Source of the DNA: Toxonevra muliebris
Taxonomy: Eukaryota > Arthropoda > Insecta > Diptera > Pallopteridae
Direction: 5' to 3'
Length of the DNA: 64,000 nt
NCBI GenBank assembly: GCA_963691655.1
Contig: OY829326.1
Location: 88,219,235-88,283,234 of the forward strand
A program made the position numbers and the translations under genes. Of the stretch, positions 33,720 through 46,667 are shown one piece after another (the stretch's first letter is position 1; the number at the start of each line of letters is the position of its first letter). Below the pieces are notes generated by a model. That model did no database searches. It saw nothing but the letters and a program-made list of their open reading frames with translations, and was not told where the DNA came from.

Positions 33720-36700
33720 TGTACATATATACAAAATTTTTGTTCAGTAGCTTTTGTGTGATTGAGTGAGGAACATTGTATTCGCTCTTTATTTGTTCCC
33801 CCTTAAGGGTGATATTTTGGAAAAATCGATTTTTTTACATTTCTCGTATCTTTAGGATGTGAATCTTTATGGTCCTGGTATTGCAGATTAAACGTATGTT
33901 TAGGATTCGAAGTTTTATCGCATTCTCAAACAGTGAAGGTGTTTCTTGCACTTTGTGGGCAGGAAAAAAAAAAATCTTCTGAACAGATCAGGTGGAAAAT
34001 TTAACCGATTAATCTACAAAGATTATTCAACATACCTACTTAGCGTTTTTCTTTTCTTTAATTTAGTTTTTTGCATTTTTTATACCTCACGAAAAAAAAA
34101 ATTTATTAAAACAATCGACTTTCGGAAAAAAGACCGTCATTTTGTCAATTTTCTCAATTTGACCAAAAACCCACTTGGATACCTCGACTATTGAACAGCA
34201 AATAATAAGATTTTTTTCTTCCATGTTTTAGACAATTGCACCATTACTTTTTGAGCAGACCACTTACAACACCCTGAGTAAATATTTAGCTTCAAATTAC
34301 ACTTTAGGTGGGCCCAATTATGGAAGAATATACACCTAGAATGGTCCAAAAAATTTATTTCCAATTTTTATGTTTTCTTGAAGCCTGAGGTTTTAAAAAT
34401 ATCTGGTGAAAATTTCAAGAAAAAACTCGAAGAAATAACGGCTGCTTGACGCCACCGAGTAGCCGCATCAGACAGAAAAAGCCATTGCTCAACTTTAAAA
34501 TGCGTTTTTTCAAACACACTTTTTTTTTAAATCGGAGACCAAAAATCTTGACAACCACTGAAGCGATTGGTTTAAATATTTTTCTGGTTATTATATACAT
34601 AATTGGGTAGTTTTTGTCGTAGGATTTTTTCGTGACATAGATTTTGTTTTATCGGCAAAATAATAACGAATTTTCGCCCAAAAATCACTACGTTAAGGTC
34701 AAACACCCGCCATTTCGTCAAATAAAGATTTTTTTAAAATCACCTACGACAAAGACTACACTATAGTATAAATTTTAATAATCATTACAAATGAAATGAG
34801 AGTGGTCACCGCGAAAGACCTATTTTGGTCGCAGTTGAAAGAGAACATGAACACTAGGCCAATATTGAAGATATTTTAACACGCATCTGTCGTTGATTTT
34901 GCCAATCGAATCAGTCGGTGGTGTATAAATTTGTTACAATGTAATGTTTTTTTGTTATATTTTTTAGTTTGATATCAGTGACGGATCCGTGTTAATAAAA
35001 AAAATTAAACATATTCTTAAAAGTGAAAATTCCCCTAGAGGCTGTTTGGCCAAAAATAAATGTAAATGTTATATATAAGAAAACAGATTAAATTTTAATT
35101 TTTCTAAAAGTTTAAAAAAGTATTTAAAGCTTAAAGAAAAAGATGTCCAAGATGCTACAACGCTCAGCAAGAAGCTGAAACTTTGGCCCCTTATAACAGG
35201 GTAACCGATTGGTTTAGAGCCATAAAATTTACAAAATATGTAAGTTTAGAACACAAAATACTCTAATTTTCGCAGAATCTAAGAACTTATGGTACTTGAG
35301 TGGTATGTATGGCTGCAAAGCATCTCATATGTGGGCGGCTCCGTGAACTGAACAAAACTCAGTTCATATTCTTAAATAACCGAAAGCAATCATTCAAACA
35401 CATAATATAATATTTTTCATCTGGCTCTTATGAACAGTCTAATGTACGCCGCAGTCCTGATGATTAAAACTGTCCGCTATTCAACCTACCAACAATCTAT
35501 CAAAAAAGTAACGAACCACACCCATTTTTTAATATAAGTTCTTTACTGTTTTTTATTATTTAACATAACATACATAACGTAAGTGATGGTAATTCTAATC
35601 GATGTATATAAGTCGGATCGGGTTTGTTTTGCTAATAAGTTTTCTTTAGTACTTCTTAAAATTACTTCTTTTTTTGAAACGAACGAGAATTATTTTCCCT
35701 TTCTAATGGTATGCAACACTTATTACAAATTTTTCAAATTAATCAGTTGTGAGCGAAGAAACAAAGAGTGAGCGTATTTTCATACAAAGTCTTAGCAAAT
35801 AAAATAAGAAACACACAAATTTTATAACAATTATAACTTTTGTGGTGGTAAGTATATTTATATAATTTATATAGCGTTTTATTCATAAAATATTCTGCTA
35901 TAGTTTGGTAAAAATAAGCACCTTTTTAGAAAGCATACTAAGAAAAAAATTAACTTTTAAAATCGATGCGGATTACCAACATGCGTTTTTCTACTTGCAT
36001 ATAAGTCGGGTTGAAGTGTTTGCATTAATAAAAAATTTAGGAAAACTGTATAGTTTTAATTAATAAAAGTTTTTTGGTTGTGATTTAGATAGGTGATGTT
36101 TGGAGGTAATTTGGATCGACCCTTTGTTTAGAGAGTTTTTGTGGAATTTGAGTTCAAAGTTTAGATAAACTTGAAAAATATTTTGAATTTTAATTTAAAA
36201 TTTTGCATTTTAAAATCCAAAAATATTTTTTTTTTAATTGAAATATTAATGGAAATTAATAGCGTTTCTTATTATTATACCAATTTTGAAACTAACAAGT
36301 AATTTTTATTACGTGATTTTAATTTTTGATTATGTCATGATTCGAAGAAATGATTTTTTATATATTTTATTGCTCACCATTTCATGGACTAGCGGATCCA
36401 AATTTTATTACTTTAGCTTGTTATTATATTCAAAGATATTGGATTTTCGCGAAAATGACACACCCACTTTGAGATACGGTCACATTTTATAGCCCACAAC
36501 TTGACATACATACATACAAATGCATCTCTACACCAAATTTGGCTAAGATCACACAAACGCTTTATGATTACATAAGAAAATGCAATAATTTGCATGTATG
36601 TGTGTGTATGTATTTACCAACCCCAAAATTACCTTTTGCATTTAAATAAACTTCAAATTCAAAATAATTTGCTATAAATTTTGCAACACACAAAAATAAA
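33720..36700. other. Non-coding stretch
   Basis: Repeated phrases ('aaaatcacctacgac', 'tcgtaggattttttcgtg' near 34617-34750) suggest an old element, but I cannot delimit it. The palindrome-like GTGAACTGAACAAAACTCAG lies near 35343-35362. No protein-like frame. Short CATA repeats near 36505-36520. Confidence 0.4.
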
Positions 36701-36882
36701 CACCTGGGCCCATTTAGGCCCAATAAAAAAAAAATTTTATTCTACCAACAATCGAAACAAATTTTAGTTCTTTGTGCTCAAAAAACATCAGCGCAAAAAG
36801 TCATGTAGTTTCAGATATATTCATCAGAAACAAAAAAGATATCCATGTTTAAACACAAAATGGGCTTAACTAGGCCCAGGTG
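36701..36882. mobile_element. Short MITE with 22-bp terminal inverted repeats
   Basis: The left end is CACCTGGGCCCATTTAGG followed by CCCA. The right end, inverted from 36882, is CACCTGGGCCTAGTTAAG followed by CCCA. The element is 182 bp with an AT-rich, non-coding centre. No clear target duplication. Superfamily unknown. Confidence 0.65.
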
Positions 36883-37410
36883 CCCATCATAAAGTTAAGC
36901 AATGGTTTTTACAACGATTAGCGAATTTAAAAAAACTTCCAAAGTTAATATTTTAGAATTGGCTCAATAGTCCAGCCATTATAAAGATTTTAATCATAAT
37001 AATTCTTATCTGAGATTTTTCTTCAGTAACTGTTAATGGGGGTATGATAGATGGAAAAACCACAGGAACAGTTCTAGGGTTGCAGAGCGACCCCCCCCCC
37101 CCCCAAAAAACCTCCCCATATCAAAAAATTACTTACTACAAAAACAAAACTTGAGTGATTTCCCAGGTATCTAGTATTTTTTTTTATATGCCATAGTTTT
37201 CGAGATATTCAATATTTAAAAAATTGCAAATTTTATACTTTGGATGTACTGTGGATGCGCGCGCATTTTGTTTATTTATTTGCGCGCGGAGCCTATAGGA
37301 AAAATTGAATTACTCGAAAACCAAACAAGCTAGGAAGAAAAAGGGTTTTAAAGGGGGTATAAAGTACAACGTTCTCTGCCATTTTCATTGACTACGGATA
37401 ATTTTTAGTA
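36883..37410. other. Non-coding stretch with poly-C run
   Basis: Includes a run of 14 C at 37091-37104 and GCGCGC words near 37258-37287. No gene. Confidence 0.5.
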
Positions 37411-37945
37411 CAGTAGAATCGCGATAATTTGTACCCCGTGAATTCGAAAATAATAATTCGTAACAAACTGTGGGTTCCTTGAAAAAATCGCTTTAATTCG
37501 CAAAAATCCCATACATTTTGGTCCCCTCGCTAATTCGTATATTTTTTTTTCAATACAGGGTCTGTTCAACCTCTCATATATCGTAATTGATTGTTGAAAA
37601 CCTCTTATAATTCGTAATGCAAAGCAAAATTCAAAAGAACTATGGTTCGAAAAAATCAATCATAGTAGGCATCTACGGTTGATGGAATTTTTTGTGTTTG
37701 TCGTGGTGGACAAGATACGCGAGAAGAGCCTTAAACAACAAAAATTTATGGGCATTTTAAAACTTAGTTTTTAATGGTGTCCAATATTTGTCTTTTTCTT
37801 TCTAGTAAATAAATTGAAAAAACACCGATAAATCGTATTTTTCTATTTCAACCTCGTCAAATCGAAATCTCGTAAAATCGATAACCCCTGTAATTCGTAA
37901 AAAACTGCTGGTCCCTTGCGATTACGAACTATCGGGATTCTACTA
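37411..37945. mobile_element. pogo/Tigger-like MITE
   Basis: The left end is CAGTAGAATCGCGATAATT. The right end, inverted from 37945, is TAGTAGAATCCCGATAGTT. TA flanks both sides (37409-37410 and 37946-37947). Inside, AATTCGTAA and TTCGAAAA-type words recur, as in pogo-like elements with CAGTAGAATCCC... ends. The 535-bp element has no transposase; an 84-codon minus frame inside is a chance frame. Confidence 0.75.
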
Positions 37946-37947
37946 TA

Positions 37948-39829
37948 TATAAACATAACAATATAGTATGGTTGCCTGTTGGTTTGTGCTACTTTAACTA
38001 TGTACTTGCAGGCCTAATAAAAATAACTGGTTTCACTATATGTTATAAATTTATTATCTTTTAGTTCAAGACATTACTTTTGAGAATGCTGAAAAGTTAG
38101 AAATAAAAACATTCACATTTTGCAATTTTATCAGCATATTAAAATTAGCTAAATTTGGCTAATTTTTTATGGCTTCCTAAGGCCATATACTAGTGCGGTT
38201 TTAAAAGCGAACCATTTGTTGGCACTGGTACAATAAACCAAAATATGTATGTTACTGAATGTTTACAGGAACGGCTTTACCTTTAACTAAGTTTCATAAG
38301 GAACAAGTTCTCTCGGCTTGCCAACATCGATCATGTACGCGTTGGACCAGCATATTAACCGTATAATCATAACTTTTTGATATTGATGGTCGAGCGCGGC
38401 GCAACACATGATCGCTAATGTAAAAAATATTATGTAATATGTGTAATCCGAGTACATAATTTGTAGTTTAAAAAAAGCTACACATAATAAAAAAAAAGCT
38501 AAAGCACAATTTTTGTAGCCAAAGGACAAAAAAGAAGCTAAATCTAGCTACAAAATCGCTAAAATGGAAACTCTGAATATCATAGTGTATCACTTCTGGA
38601 TCTTCTATAAGGATGTAGTTGCACTAATAAATGTATTAAATCACATATGTGTACTTAAGAAAAAATGGAAAATTTTCTAGGGCCGAAAAAGTTGGAGAAC
38701 TTTTGTTCTTGGATTTAAAAGAAGAAAGTAAATTTTAAAGAAAGCAGAAGAATAATTTACGCCCGCTTACGTCGCACACTGGGGTTGTTCCATATAAGTG
38801 AGTGCTCAAAAGTCGATTTTTAAAAAATGGGTTTAGAAAAAAAATTTTAAATTTATATTCATAAATAATTGGTGCATCTACCTTTTATAACATAGGAGAT
38901 CTGAAGTGTAATTAGAATCTGAAGATAAAAGCCTAATGAATTTGCCCGTTCGAAAATAAAATGGTTTTAAAAAAGTTGCCTTCTTTTTTTTTAAGAAAAT
39001 TTTTTGATTTTTTGTAAGTATAAATTAAAAGTATATGGGTTTTTCCAGGTTTTATAAAAAAGTAAGCTTTTTAAGTTAACCGTAAAGATTTAGAAGACAT
39101 TTTCAATCGGTTTTTAGTTTCCTCCGACCTTATAAGCTGCATGCGCACCTTTTTGCTCGACCACAATAGACCCATTTTTAGGAAATTTTGGAAGTCGAGC
39201 TTGGCTTAAGCACATCTGATATAGACCCAGAAGCTGATTAGCAATTAGGAGATGAAATAGTACAATTATTATGATATTTTTATCCTTTACATCTCATATA
39301 TTTGAATTTTTCCTGATTTGTTTTTTAATCATCTATTATTTCATATTTAATTTTTAGTTTGTATTAATGCAATTAGCTAGTTTTACTTAAATTTGATTAC
39401 ATAATATAATTCTGAAAATAAATTACACTGTGGCTATACCAAAATGAAACTAAGCGAAATTGTATTATTTAATTAAACTTTTTTATTTTGAAAAAAAAAA
39501 ATCCTTGACCACACCTACATGTAGCACGACTGTAGGTTCGACTATGGAAGCTTCATTTAAATTGTACACAAAGTTTCAAAAAAAAATTTTATTGACGGTA
39601 TTTCTTTTCCTTATATTGAATATATTTTGGAGCCATATCTATGAAAACATGTTTTTGACAATTTTTTTTGCACAACTACTCATATAATTGTTTGTAAAAT
39701 TGTTCAACTTTGGAGAGCTGCAGCTACTGTAAATAAAAACTTTTTCTTCAAAACAATTTCAGATCTGTTTTATTCATGCTATTAGCTTTAAAATGACACT
39801 AATTTTGTTAGATCGGTGATACAAATTTT
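37948..39829. other. Non-coding stretch, possible hAT end
   Basis: 38130-38575 contains AGCTA/TAGCT words facing each other: TTAGCTAAATTTGGCTAA on the left; GCTAAATCTAGCTACAAAATC on the right, ending near CAGAGTTTCCATTTT read on the minus strand. This could be the subterminal region of a hAT element. The rest shows nothing. Confidence 0.35.
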
Positions 39830-39879
39830 TTGAATTTTTAGACAATTCCAGAAATTTTTCTGTTAATAAAATGCTCACG

Positions 39880-40640
39880 AAAGATGACCTACAATGCAAT
39901 ATGACATTTTGAAACGTTTGGGGTTACTGAAAATGTAAAACAGGTATCTCGGGCGCTGAAAACGTCACCAAAAGAAGACCGAATCATACATCGAATAACA
40001 AAGACCAATTTAAGAGCTCCAATGCCAAGGAATTAGAATCTGAATGCGAGTTTCATGTATATTCCAGAGCATCGACTAAGGGGTTATATACACTTGCTGT
40101 AGAAAAAAAGGGTATTTTCATTATTTATTTTGCCAAGGCGATACAATTTTATCAGAATAAGTCACTGGATATCTATTTGTTGATGCTGCAAGGTATTTTA
40201 TAAATTTTTTTCAACAAAAAATGTTGACAACTGGGAACGATACTGCCGTTGTGCCAAAAACACCTTTTTTCCGTCACCCCTTGCGGTGAGAACGATAAAT
40301 AAAGAACAGTTTATCTGAAGTGAAAACAAAAAAACAGAACAAGTTTTAGTTTCAATCGTCACGCTTTTAGTGAACGAAGGATTTTGTGAAATTAGCATCT
40401 GTAGTTTTTTGAAAAATGTACTCTGGAGTGATGAATCGAAGTTCTGTAGGTTTGGATCCGATGGATTCTTAGCACACATCCCGGCTGGCGAAGAGTAGCA
40501 TAGAGGTCAATAATGTCAACGTTTGGAGGTGGCCCCACAATCACCCGATCTCAATCCGGTTAAGAATTTATGGAATGATGTTGAACATCACGTTTTGATC
40601 TAGCCGGAATTTTTTTAATCTCTGGAAGCGAATTATTCGC
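39880..40640 (+). pseudogene. Tc1-like transposase fragment
   Basis: The plus strand reads VSRALKTSPKEDRIIHRITK and TNLRAPMPRN (near 39934-40030), the linker after the helix-turn-helix. It continues as NVLWSDESKFCRFGSDG (near 40417-40467) with the first catalytic Asp-Glu, then directly PQSPDLNPVKNLWNDVEHHV (near 40538-40597) with the third catalytic segment. The stretch that should hold the second Asp is missing, and foreign AT-rich sequence separates the first two pieces. Terminal repeats not found. Confidence 0.8.
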
Positions 40641-40649
40641 AAGGTTCTA

Positions 40650-41847
40650 CTATATTCCTTATATATTTAATTGAAAGCGTTAAATATTCACATTCTCTTC
40701 ATAACTGTTTAAAGCTTCTGCTTTTAATTGCCTTGCAAATAAAGTAAAAAAAAACTTTTTTAGTTTTTGCATTAACTTAAAACAGAAGCAACTGCTGAAC
40801 AAGTTAGCGCATTTCTTACCACAAACATTAAAATTATTTGTCTGTCATAAAACTTTTAAAGAAAAAATTATTATGCAAAAGTTATGGAGGAAAAAACAAA
40901 CTCTGAAAGTTGCTTTTTAATTTTCAGACTAAAATAAATTCAGTCTAATAGAAAAGCGAGTGGTTTGTTTGTTACCGTCGACACAACTAAAAATATTGTC
41001 AACATTGAAATGCAAATTGATAGCATATAAATTAGGCATAGAAAGTCAGCAGCATCAACATTGTTCTTGCTTACTTGCCTCCTATTCCATATGTACTTCA
41101 TCCATTTGAAAATTTGAAAATAACACCATCGCAATGAAAACAATGCATCGGATTATCACCTTAATTAGCATAATCTAATTTAAACTTGATGAAAGTATGC
41201 GCGCTTCTTCATGTTTTCCAAAAAATACTCGTAAGTCGTGTTTTTGTTAAATTAAAATTTCCTAGAGAAAGAAAGGGCGATGGGAACAAACGCAAGCTGT
41301 TCCACTCATTGTGAACATTTTCCATCAAGGTTTATTTTTATAATGAAATGAAAAAACAATAAACTTTTTAAATGTGAAAATAAAGAAGCGGAATTCAAGT
41401 GTGCACCATATTGGCACATTTAAATGAATTAAAACATTTTTCGAGGAGGATTCATTTAACAGATAAAAATATCGTTGGGTACATCAGATGCTCGCACACC
41501 CCACCCCAATCCACCATTGTTGTGGCTTATTAGCAATTGCCACTTGTTTATTCACAGAAGGAAGTGTAGTACTTCTGAAAGAGAGATGGTTCTGTTGAAA
41601 CTGTATTTCTATTTTCAAAAACGTTGTCAACGTATTTAAAGTTTTTGTTAACATAAAAAGGAAAACATATTAAAATCCCTTGTTTGCTCTTTTTTTTTTG
41701 TAGACCTTTCACGTATAATAAATATACATGCATAGGTGTTGTTCATATTTGTATTGCAATTTACGGTAATAAGATTGTTTATATTTTTTCATTTATAAAA
41801 ACAAAATATTTCGTAATAAATAAGCATTTGAAATTATTATTTTTCTT
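40650..41847. other. Non-coding stretch
   Basis: AT-rich, with no protein-like frame and no matched repeat. Confidence 0.5.
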
Positions 41848-41848
41848 C

Positions 41849-42078
41849 TTTTATGGCACAACGGTCCATGGAGAAACTAGACCAACATTCCATAAAGTAT
41901 CTAGATCCTGCTTTCCGCATCCGTCCATGCTTTGTGAATGAAAGAGACCTACATTTTTATGCCGAATTTGCACGAGGTCTGTAGAGAAATTTGTATTCTC
42001 TATTTTTTGATCACGGCGAGCATTGAACTCACGTACTCTGCGTAGCGCGCTAGCCACTTCGCTCCGACGACCACTATA
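41849..42078 (-). mobile_element. Diverged SINE relative, copy D
   Basis: Shares body phrases with the other SINE copies (TTATGGCACAACGGTCCATGG on plus; GACCTACATTTTTATGCCGAAT; GCATCCGTCCATG). It has a different tRNA-like head on the minus strand: A-box-like GGAGCGAAGTGGCTAG and B-box-like GAGTTCAATGCTC. The usual (TAG)n tail is replaced by an AAGAAGAAAAAT tract. This is probably an older or separate subfamily. Confidence 0.6.
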
Positions 42079-42202
42079 ACCATGCGGACAACACCATCCA
42101 TGCAAGAGTTTAGTACATCAATAATTCCAGTTCGGTGAGGAAGTGGTCTCAAAACGGCGCTAATTATGATTTACAGTAGGTTTGCTGTGGATCAGCCACC
42201 TT

Positions 42203-42226
42203 AACCAACCAACCAAACAACCAACA
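42203..42226. repeat. (AACC)n microsatellite
   Basis: CCAACC and CCAAAC units in tandem, downstream of the SINE relative. Confidence 0.8.
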
Positions 42227-42464
42227 CCATCCATACTATAATTATATTAAATGTTAACGATGTATAAATCCCACAAAGCTTACTTCATCTTAATTCATAC
42301 ACAATTCTATTTTTAGTAAATAAAAAAAAAAACAAACAAAATATAAGAAACCTCTTCGTGTTGCATGTTCAAACCGAGAAATGAAACTGAAGAAGATTTC
42401 GTCATCGTCTTTGCATAGTATTTTTTTGAAGTTTGCTTTTAATTTTTATTTGGTGTCTTTTTAG

Positions 42465-43440
42465 CCTCAGTTTTAATCTAACTCTTAGTTTGAGTTGTGG
42501 TTAATATTTTCGTCTAAATTGGATCGAAATCGGTCTGAATTTTACTTTAAAATTTGATTTGAATTTGTCTGAAATTTCGGTCTAGTTTTTGTTTAATTTA
42601 AGTTAAAATTTTTTTGATGTAAATATTTATCAAATATTCCCACTAGTTGGGAATTTTAAAACTGATTTTGGTTTTGATTCGGTCTGAATTTAGGGTTTTT
42701 AGTCTGAGTTTTGAACTGAATTTGATCTCATTTTGGTCGATTTTTGGATTTTGGAATGTTAGTCCGATTCGTGGTCTGAACATTGTTTTTTTTTAACCGG
42801 TTGTCTCTTGGTACCCAAAAGCGTGTACCGATCTCGTTGAAATTTAAAATGTATTGGTTTTTTGGTCAAATTAAGATATATTTGCATTTTAAGTAATTTT
42901 AAGGCTTAAAGAACGTATTTAATTTTTCATAAAAATTAAGTGCTTGGTTATATAGTTGCGAGATAGTAAACTCACCACCAGGCTATAGTGATATCGATGC
43001 TAAGAATGATATGAATATATATTTTAAAAATTCGTTTAAAGTACTATCCAAATCAACTGTTATCTTAATTTAATTTTTTTCGGGTTTTTGTTTCGACCAA
43101 AAATTACTCAAAAATAGAGATGTATCAAATTGTTTCAACAAAATTTTTTCTCAAAGGAAATTTAAATTGTTTTCTCAAAAAAGATCATTTAACAATATAA
43201 ATCCATCCGAAAAGTCATAATCAAGATTTTGATCTGAATTTGGTTCTTTTCTTGGTTTGATCTTCGATCTGAAAAAAGTATTTGAATTTTGGTTTGAAAT
43301 TAGGTCGAAATTTCCGCCTAAATTTCTATCCGATTTTAGTGTGAATTTTGGTTTGGTTTTGTTCCAGTTATCTTTTAATTTTTTACCTGTATTTGATAAT
43401 ATTTTTGCACTAGTTTTTGGTCTAGGTCTGGGTTTTGGTC
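42465..43440 (+). repeat. Degenerate tandem repeat (GGTYTGAATTTT-like), interrupted
   Basis: Short units of roughly 12-24 bp built from GGTTTGAATTTT, GGTCTGAATTT and GTCGAAATT occupy 42465-42785 and again 43205-43440. About 410 bp of unrelated sequence between them (42786-43200, starting with a T-run and CCGGTTGTCTCTTGG) looks like an insertion or a split of one array. The 112-codon minus frame over the second block is rich in KPK/SDQN and is a product of the repeat, not a gene. Confidence 0.6.
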
Positions 43441-43519
43441 GATAGTGAGTCTGATATTTATCTATTAATTTAGTATACTCAGCCCCCCCAAACCCAAATC
43501 CTAGAACCGCCACTGCTCA

Positions 43520-45119
43520 CATGTATTTGTATTTATTGTTGAATGCCAAATAAATTCCACAAATTGCGTACTTTCTCGCATTAATTTAAAGTTACTGATT
43601 TTTGTTGCTCAGTGACTTATAGTAAAATTTGATGGGCAACATATTTCTTGAACATATTAACCCTCGTAATGGGTCAAAAAAGAAACTTTTTTGAAAAAGG
43701 TAAAAAAAAACAAGTAATTATTTGAAATTTTATTTGATGCACAGTATACAGTATGCCAGATAGCAGAAAGTAATCTGAAATATTCTCAGGTCTTCTGAGA
43801 TTTGACAATTATGACATGCATTCGCTCAATAAATTTTGACAAATAATTTTGTTTATGAGAGAAACTCTCTAAACCCATTTTCGTCAGCTGTACACAAAAA
43901 CATAAATGAAATAAAAGTATCAAAAAACAAAATCTTTCGTTTGTTGTTTTTTTCTGAAATAAAAGCTCTCAAAATATTTTATAGAGTGTGGTTCTATAAA
44001 ATATTTAAATAAGCAAAATACAATACTTTTACAATTATCTTCTTCAAAAATATCCTCTTTATATTCTAAATAGTTTTACCGATTTCAAAAGAATTTTATT
44101 TAAATTTCGGAGAAGTAGATTTCTTAATTGAATGGCATACAAAAAAAAACTTTAAGTTTTGAATTAAATTCTTTGTTCACATTATGCACATGGTTGTTAC
44201 AAACGCCTTCGAAAATCTGGTTTTCAATGTCTGAAAATTTTTCTGGCTTTTCAAATTTTTCTATTTTATTTTTATATTGTGCTGGTACCAATGGGTTAAT
44301 ATTTTTTTATATTTACTTCTGAAATATCAAATGTTTCGGGAGAAGTAAGAGAATAATTTTCAAATTTGGCAGACGTCAGTGAACAGAAAAGAGGGCGTCA
44401 CTTCTATTTATTTCACTTTATTTATTTCACTATGATTTGATGGGAAAAATTTAACACAAGTGTTTTCACCATTTAATATACAAAGCAAAATTTTTATAAT
44501 GCCGTGGTTTACTAGCATTATAACTGCATTTTGTTTATACATTTATTGAAAAGTAGATTAATGTTTTTATATTTTAAAAAATTTTCAATTTTAATCCAAT
44601 CTAACTAACAGAATGCAAAACCTATCAAACGCCTGTATTTACGTCAGCGGATTTTGACATTTAACACATTACCATAGTGCACATGAGATTGACAAACCAG
44701 TGTCTTTTCCACCAGATTTGATGCTAATGCTTTTTTCAATGCTCTTTTCGCCTTATTTTGTGTGCTCATTTTCATTTACTCAGTGTTCACTTCTGAAAAT
44801 AACAATTACATTTGACTGGAACTAAAATTTTTTTTTAAATCAATTAAATTTTTTTTTTTTTTTGGAAGCCTAATATAATTACAACAACAAGCGATTCCAT
44901 TATTTACTTACGTAGCGTGAGTGGCTCGATTCTAACACAAAAAATATAAAACCGTTCGAAAATTGCTATTGCTATAAATAATAAAAAAATGTACTTATGC
45001 AATAAAAATTCTCCATACGAACCAAAACGCGGGCTGAAGCGTTTTTTTTTTTTCGTTTATCGTTTTTATTTCTTTTTGCTTAATTATAAATTTTATTTCG
45101 ATGACTAACAATTTCAAAG
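43520..45119. other. Non-coding stretch
   Basis: AT-rich. On the minus strand near 44910 a GTAAGT follows CACGCTAC, but nothing else supports an exon. Confidence 0.45.
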
Positions 45120-45370
45120 GTATGGCATTGTTGAACGTCGTCGAGCTGTTTCTGAACTAGATTAGCAGCTTTTGTAGGAGATTAATTTGACGCTAAAATG
45201 GCAGTATAGTCTGGATAAGTAGCTATATTAACACCACCGGTTTCAGGCAAGTCGCAGGAAAAATTGAACAAAGAGCAGAATCCAGAACACTGCCCTGCCT
45301 TTTTTAATTTGTTTTGTATAACAGCCCTTGATGCCAAACTTTTTCGAAAGCTTCTTGAATGGCACAGCAA
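45120..45370 (-). pseudogene. LINE reverse transcriptase fragment
   Basis: The minus strand reads QNKLKKAGQCSGFCSLFN and then DLPETGGVNIATYPDYTAIL. This resembles the palm region before and at the catalytic box of Jockey/RTE-like enzymes, where the usual YADD is replaced by YPDY. It is a short piece with no flanking element structure. Confidence 0.5.
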
Positions 45371-46619
45371 TATTTTTTGCGTTCCAGAAAGTTAGTGACT
45401 ATATTGATGATATTGCTCAGGAGTACCGTGCTTATGACGGTTGGTGATTCGGAACTATATTCTTATTTTCTTGTATTATTAGCAATCTACTACATCGAAT
45501 ATTTTCGAGAATATTGCCAGCAAACTTATAGGTCTATATGAGGGCACTGAGTTTTCAGGTTTATTTGGCTTGGGTATCATTATTATTACAGCACATTTCC
45601 ATAGAGAAGGAAAGTGGTTTAATGAGCAAGATTATTCATTATTATTATAATTGAAAGTAAATCGTAGTAACTAAAAACAACAATAACTTATTATGTTCAC
45701 CCTTTTGCCTGTTTAAGTTATTAAATTTTTAAGTGTTTGAAAATCCTTTAGGGGGGAGGGTTGAATTTTTTCGGCATCGGGGACCAACTTCTTTTTCATT
45801 GAAGACAGATGTGATGGTTAGGGCTGGAAAAATTGTTATATCCATGCGGAATGGGGTGAGGGGATTGGGAGGGAAGTGCACATGATTGGGGATCATCCTG
45901 TGATGATACGTCATCAGTTCCATCAGTACTCATACTTGACTTCGACTGCATTCGGTGAGCAAAAATGCGCAAATTCGCCCCTCAAGGAGGGGTGGTAAGA
46001 GGGGCATTATCACTCCAGACCAGACTAAGGTCACTATTGGAGACATGAGTTTACTGATTTTTTTAAAAACTAAAACTTGAGGACCCAATTTCGAATCGAA
46101 GATAATGTCTGATTTCAAATAAAAAAAGTAAAAAAAAAAGAAAGTTGTCAAGAGCACTGGGCTAGTATTCACTAACTAGATACTTACAAGTAAATCTTAA
46201 AGACCACTTAACGATTAACTTTAATTTTCACATTTAAGAAACTGGCAAAAGTATTCTCAGTTTTTGCTTCAAAGATACCAAGTATTTTCAATTTCATTCT
46301 TAAGAAAATTATGTTATGTTTTTTGGGCATTGCACTCAGCCAAATAAAACTATTTGCAAAGATACCACCCATTTCGCAATATTATGTAGTACTCGTATGT
46401 ACGGAAGGAAATCTTTTGTGTCTCTTTATTGAAATCAAAAACAACTTAGTGCATGCTGCTGTGTGTATTAGCCGTCTTTGTGCAAATATTATAGCTTAAG
46501 GAAACATTTGCACAACTTGTGAAAAGTATTTCTGTTTAAATACTATCTTTGTTTGCATTTTCTCTTAAGATTGAGAATCTCTCCCATCTTACTTTGTTCA
46601 TGATACATACTTATGTGTG
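45371..46619. other. Non-coding stretch upstream of the gene
   Basis: Presumed intron or flank of the gene at 46.6 kb. G-rich patches near 45750-45990. No exon candidate seen. Confidence 0.45.
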
Positions 46620-46642
46620 CTTTTCCTTTATTTTAATTATAG
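46620..46642 (+). promoter_or_regulatory. Splice acceptor
   Basis: A pyrimidine-rich tract (CTTTTCCTTTATTTTAATTAT) followed by AG at 46641-46642. It precedes the 427-codon frame and places 25 bases of 5' UTR in the exon. Confidence 0.65.
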
Positions 46643-46667
46643 AATTGTTAAAGTATATGCGAGTAAT

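Noticed and set aside
43175..43513. 112-codon minus-strand frame rich in KPK and SDQN
   Set aside because: Its sequence is just the translation of the degenerate tandem repeat, with no ATG-based gene structure.
44900..44960. Minus-strand GTAAGT after CACGCTAC as a possible exon end
   Set aside because: Only the donor-like hexamer supports it; no leader composition, start codon or partner acceptor.
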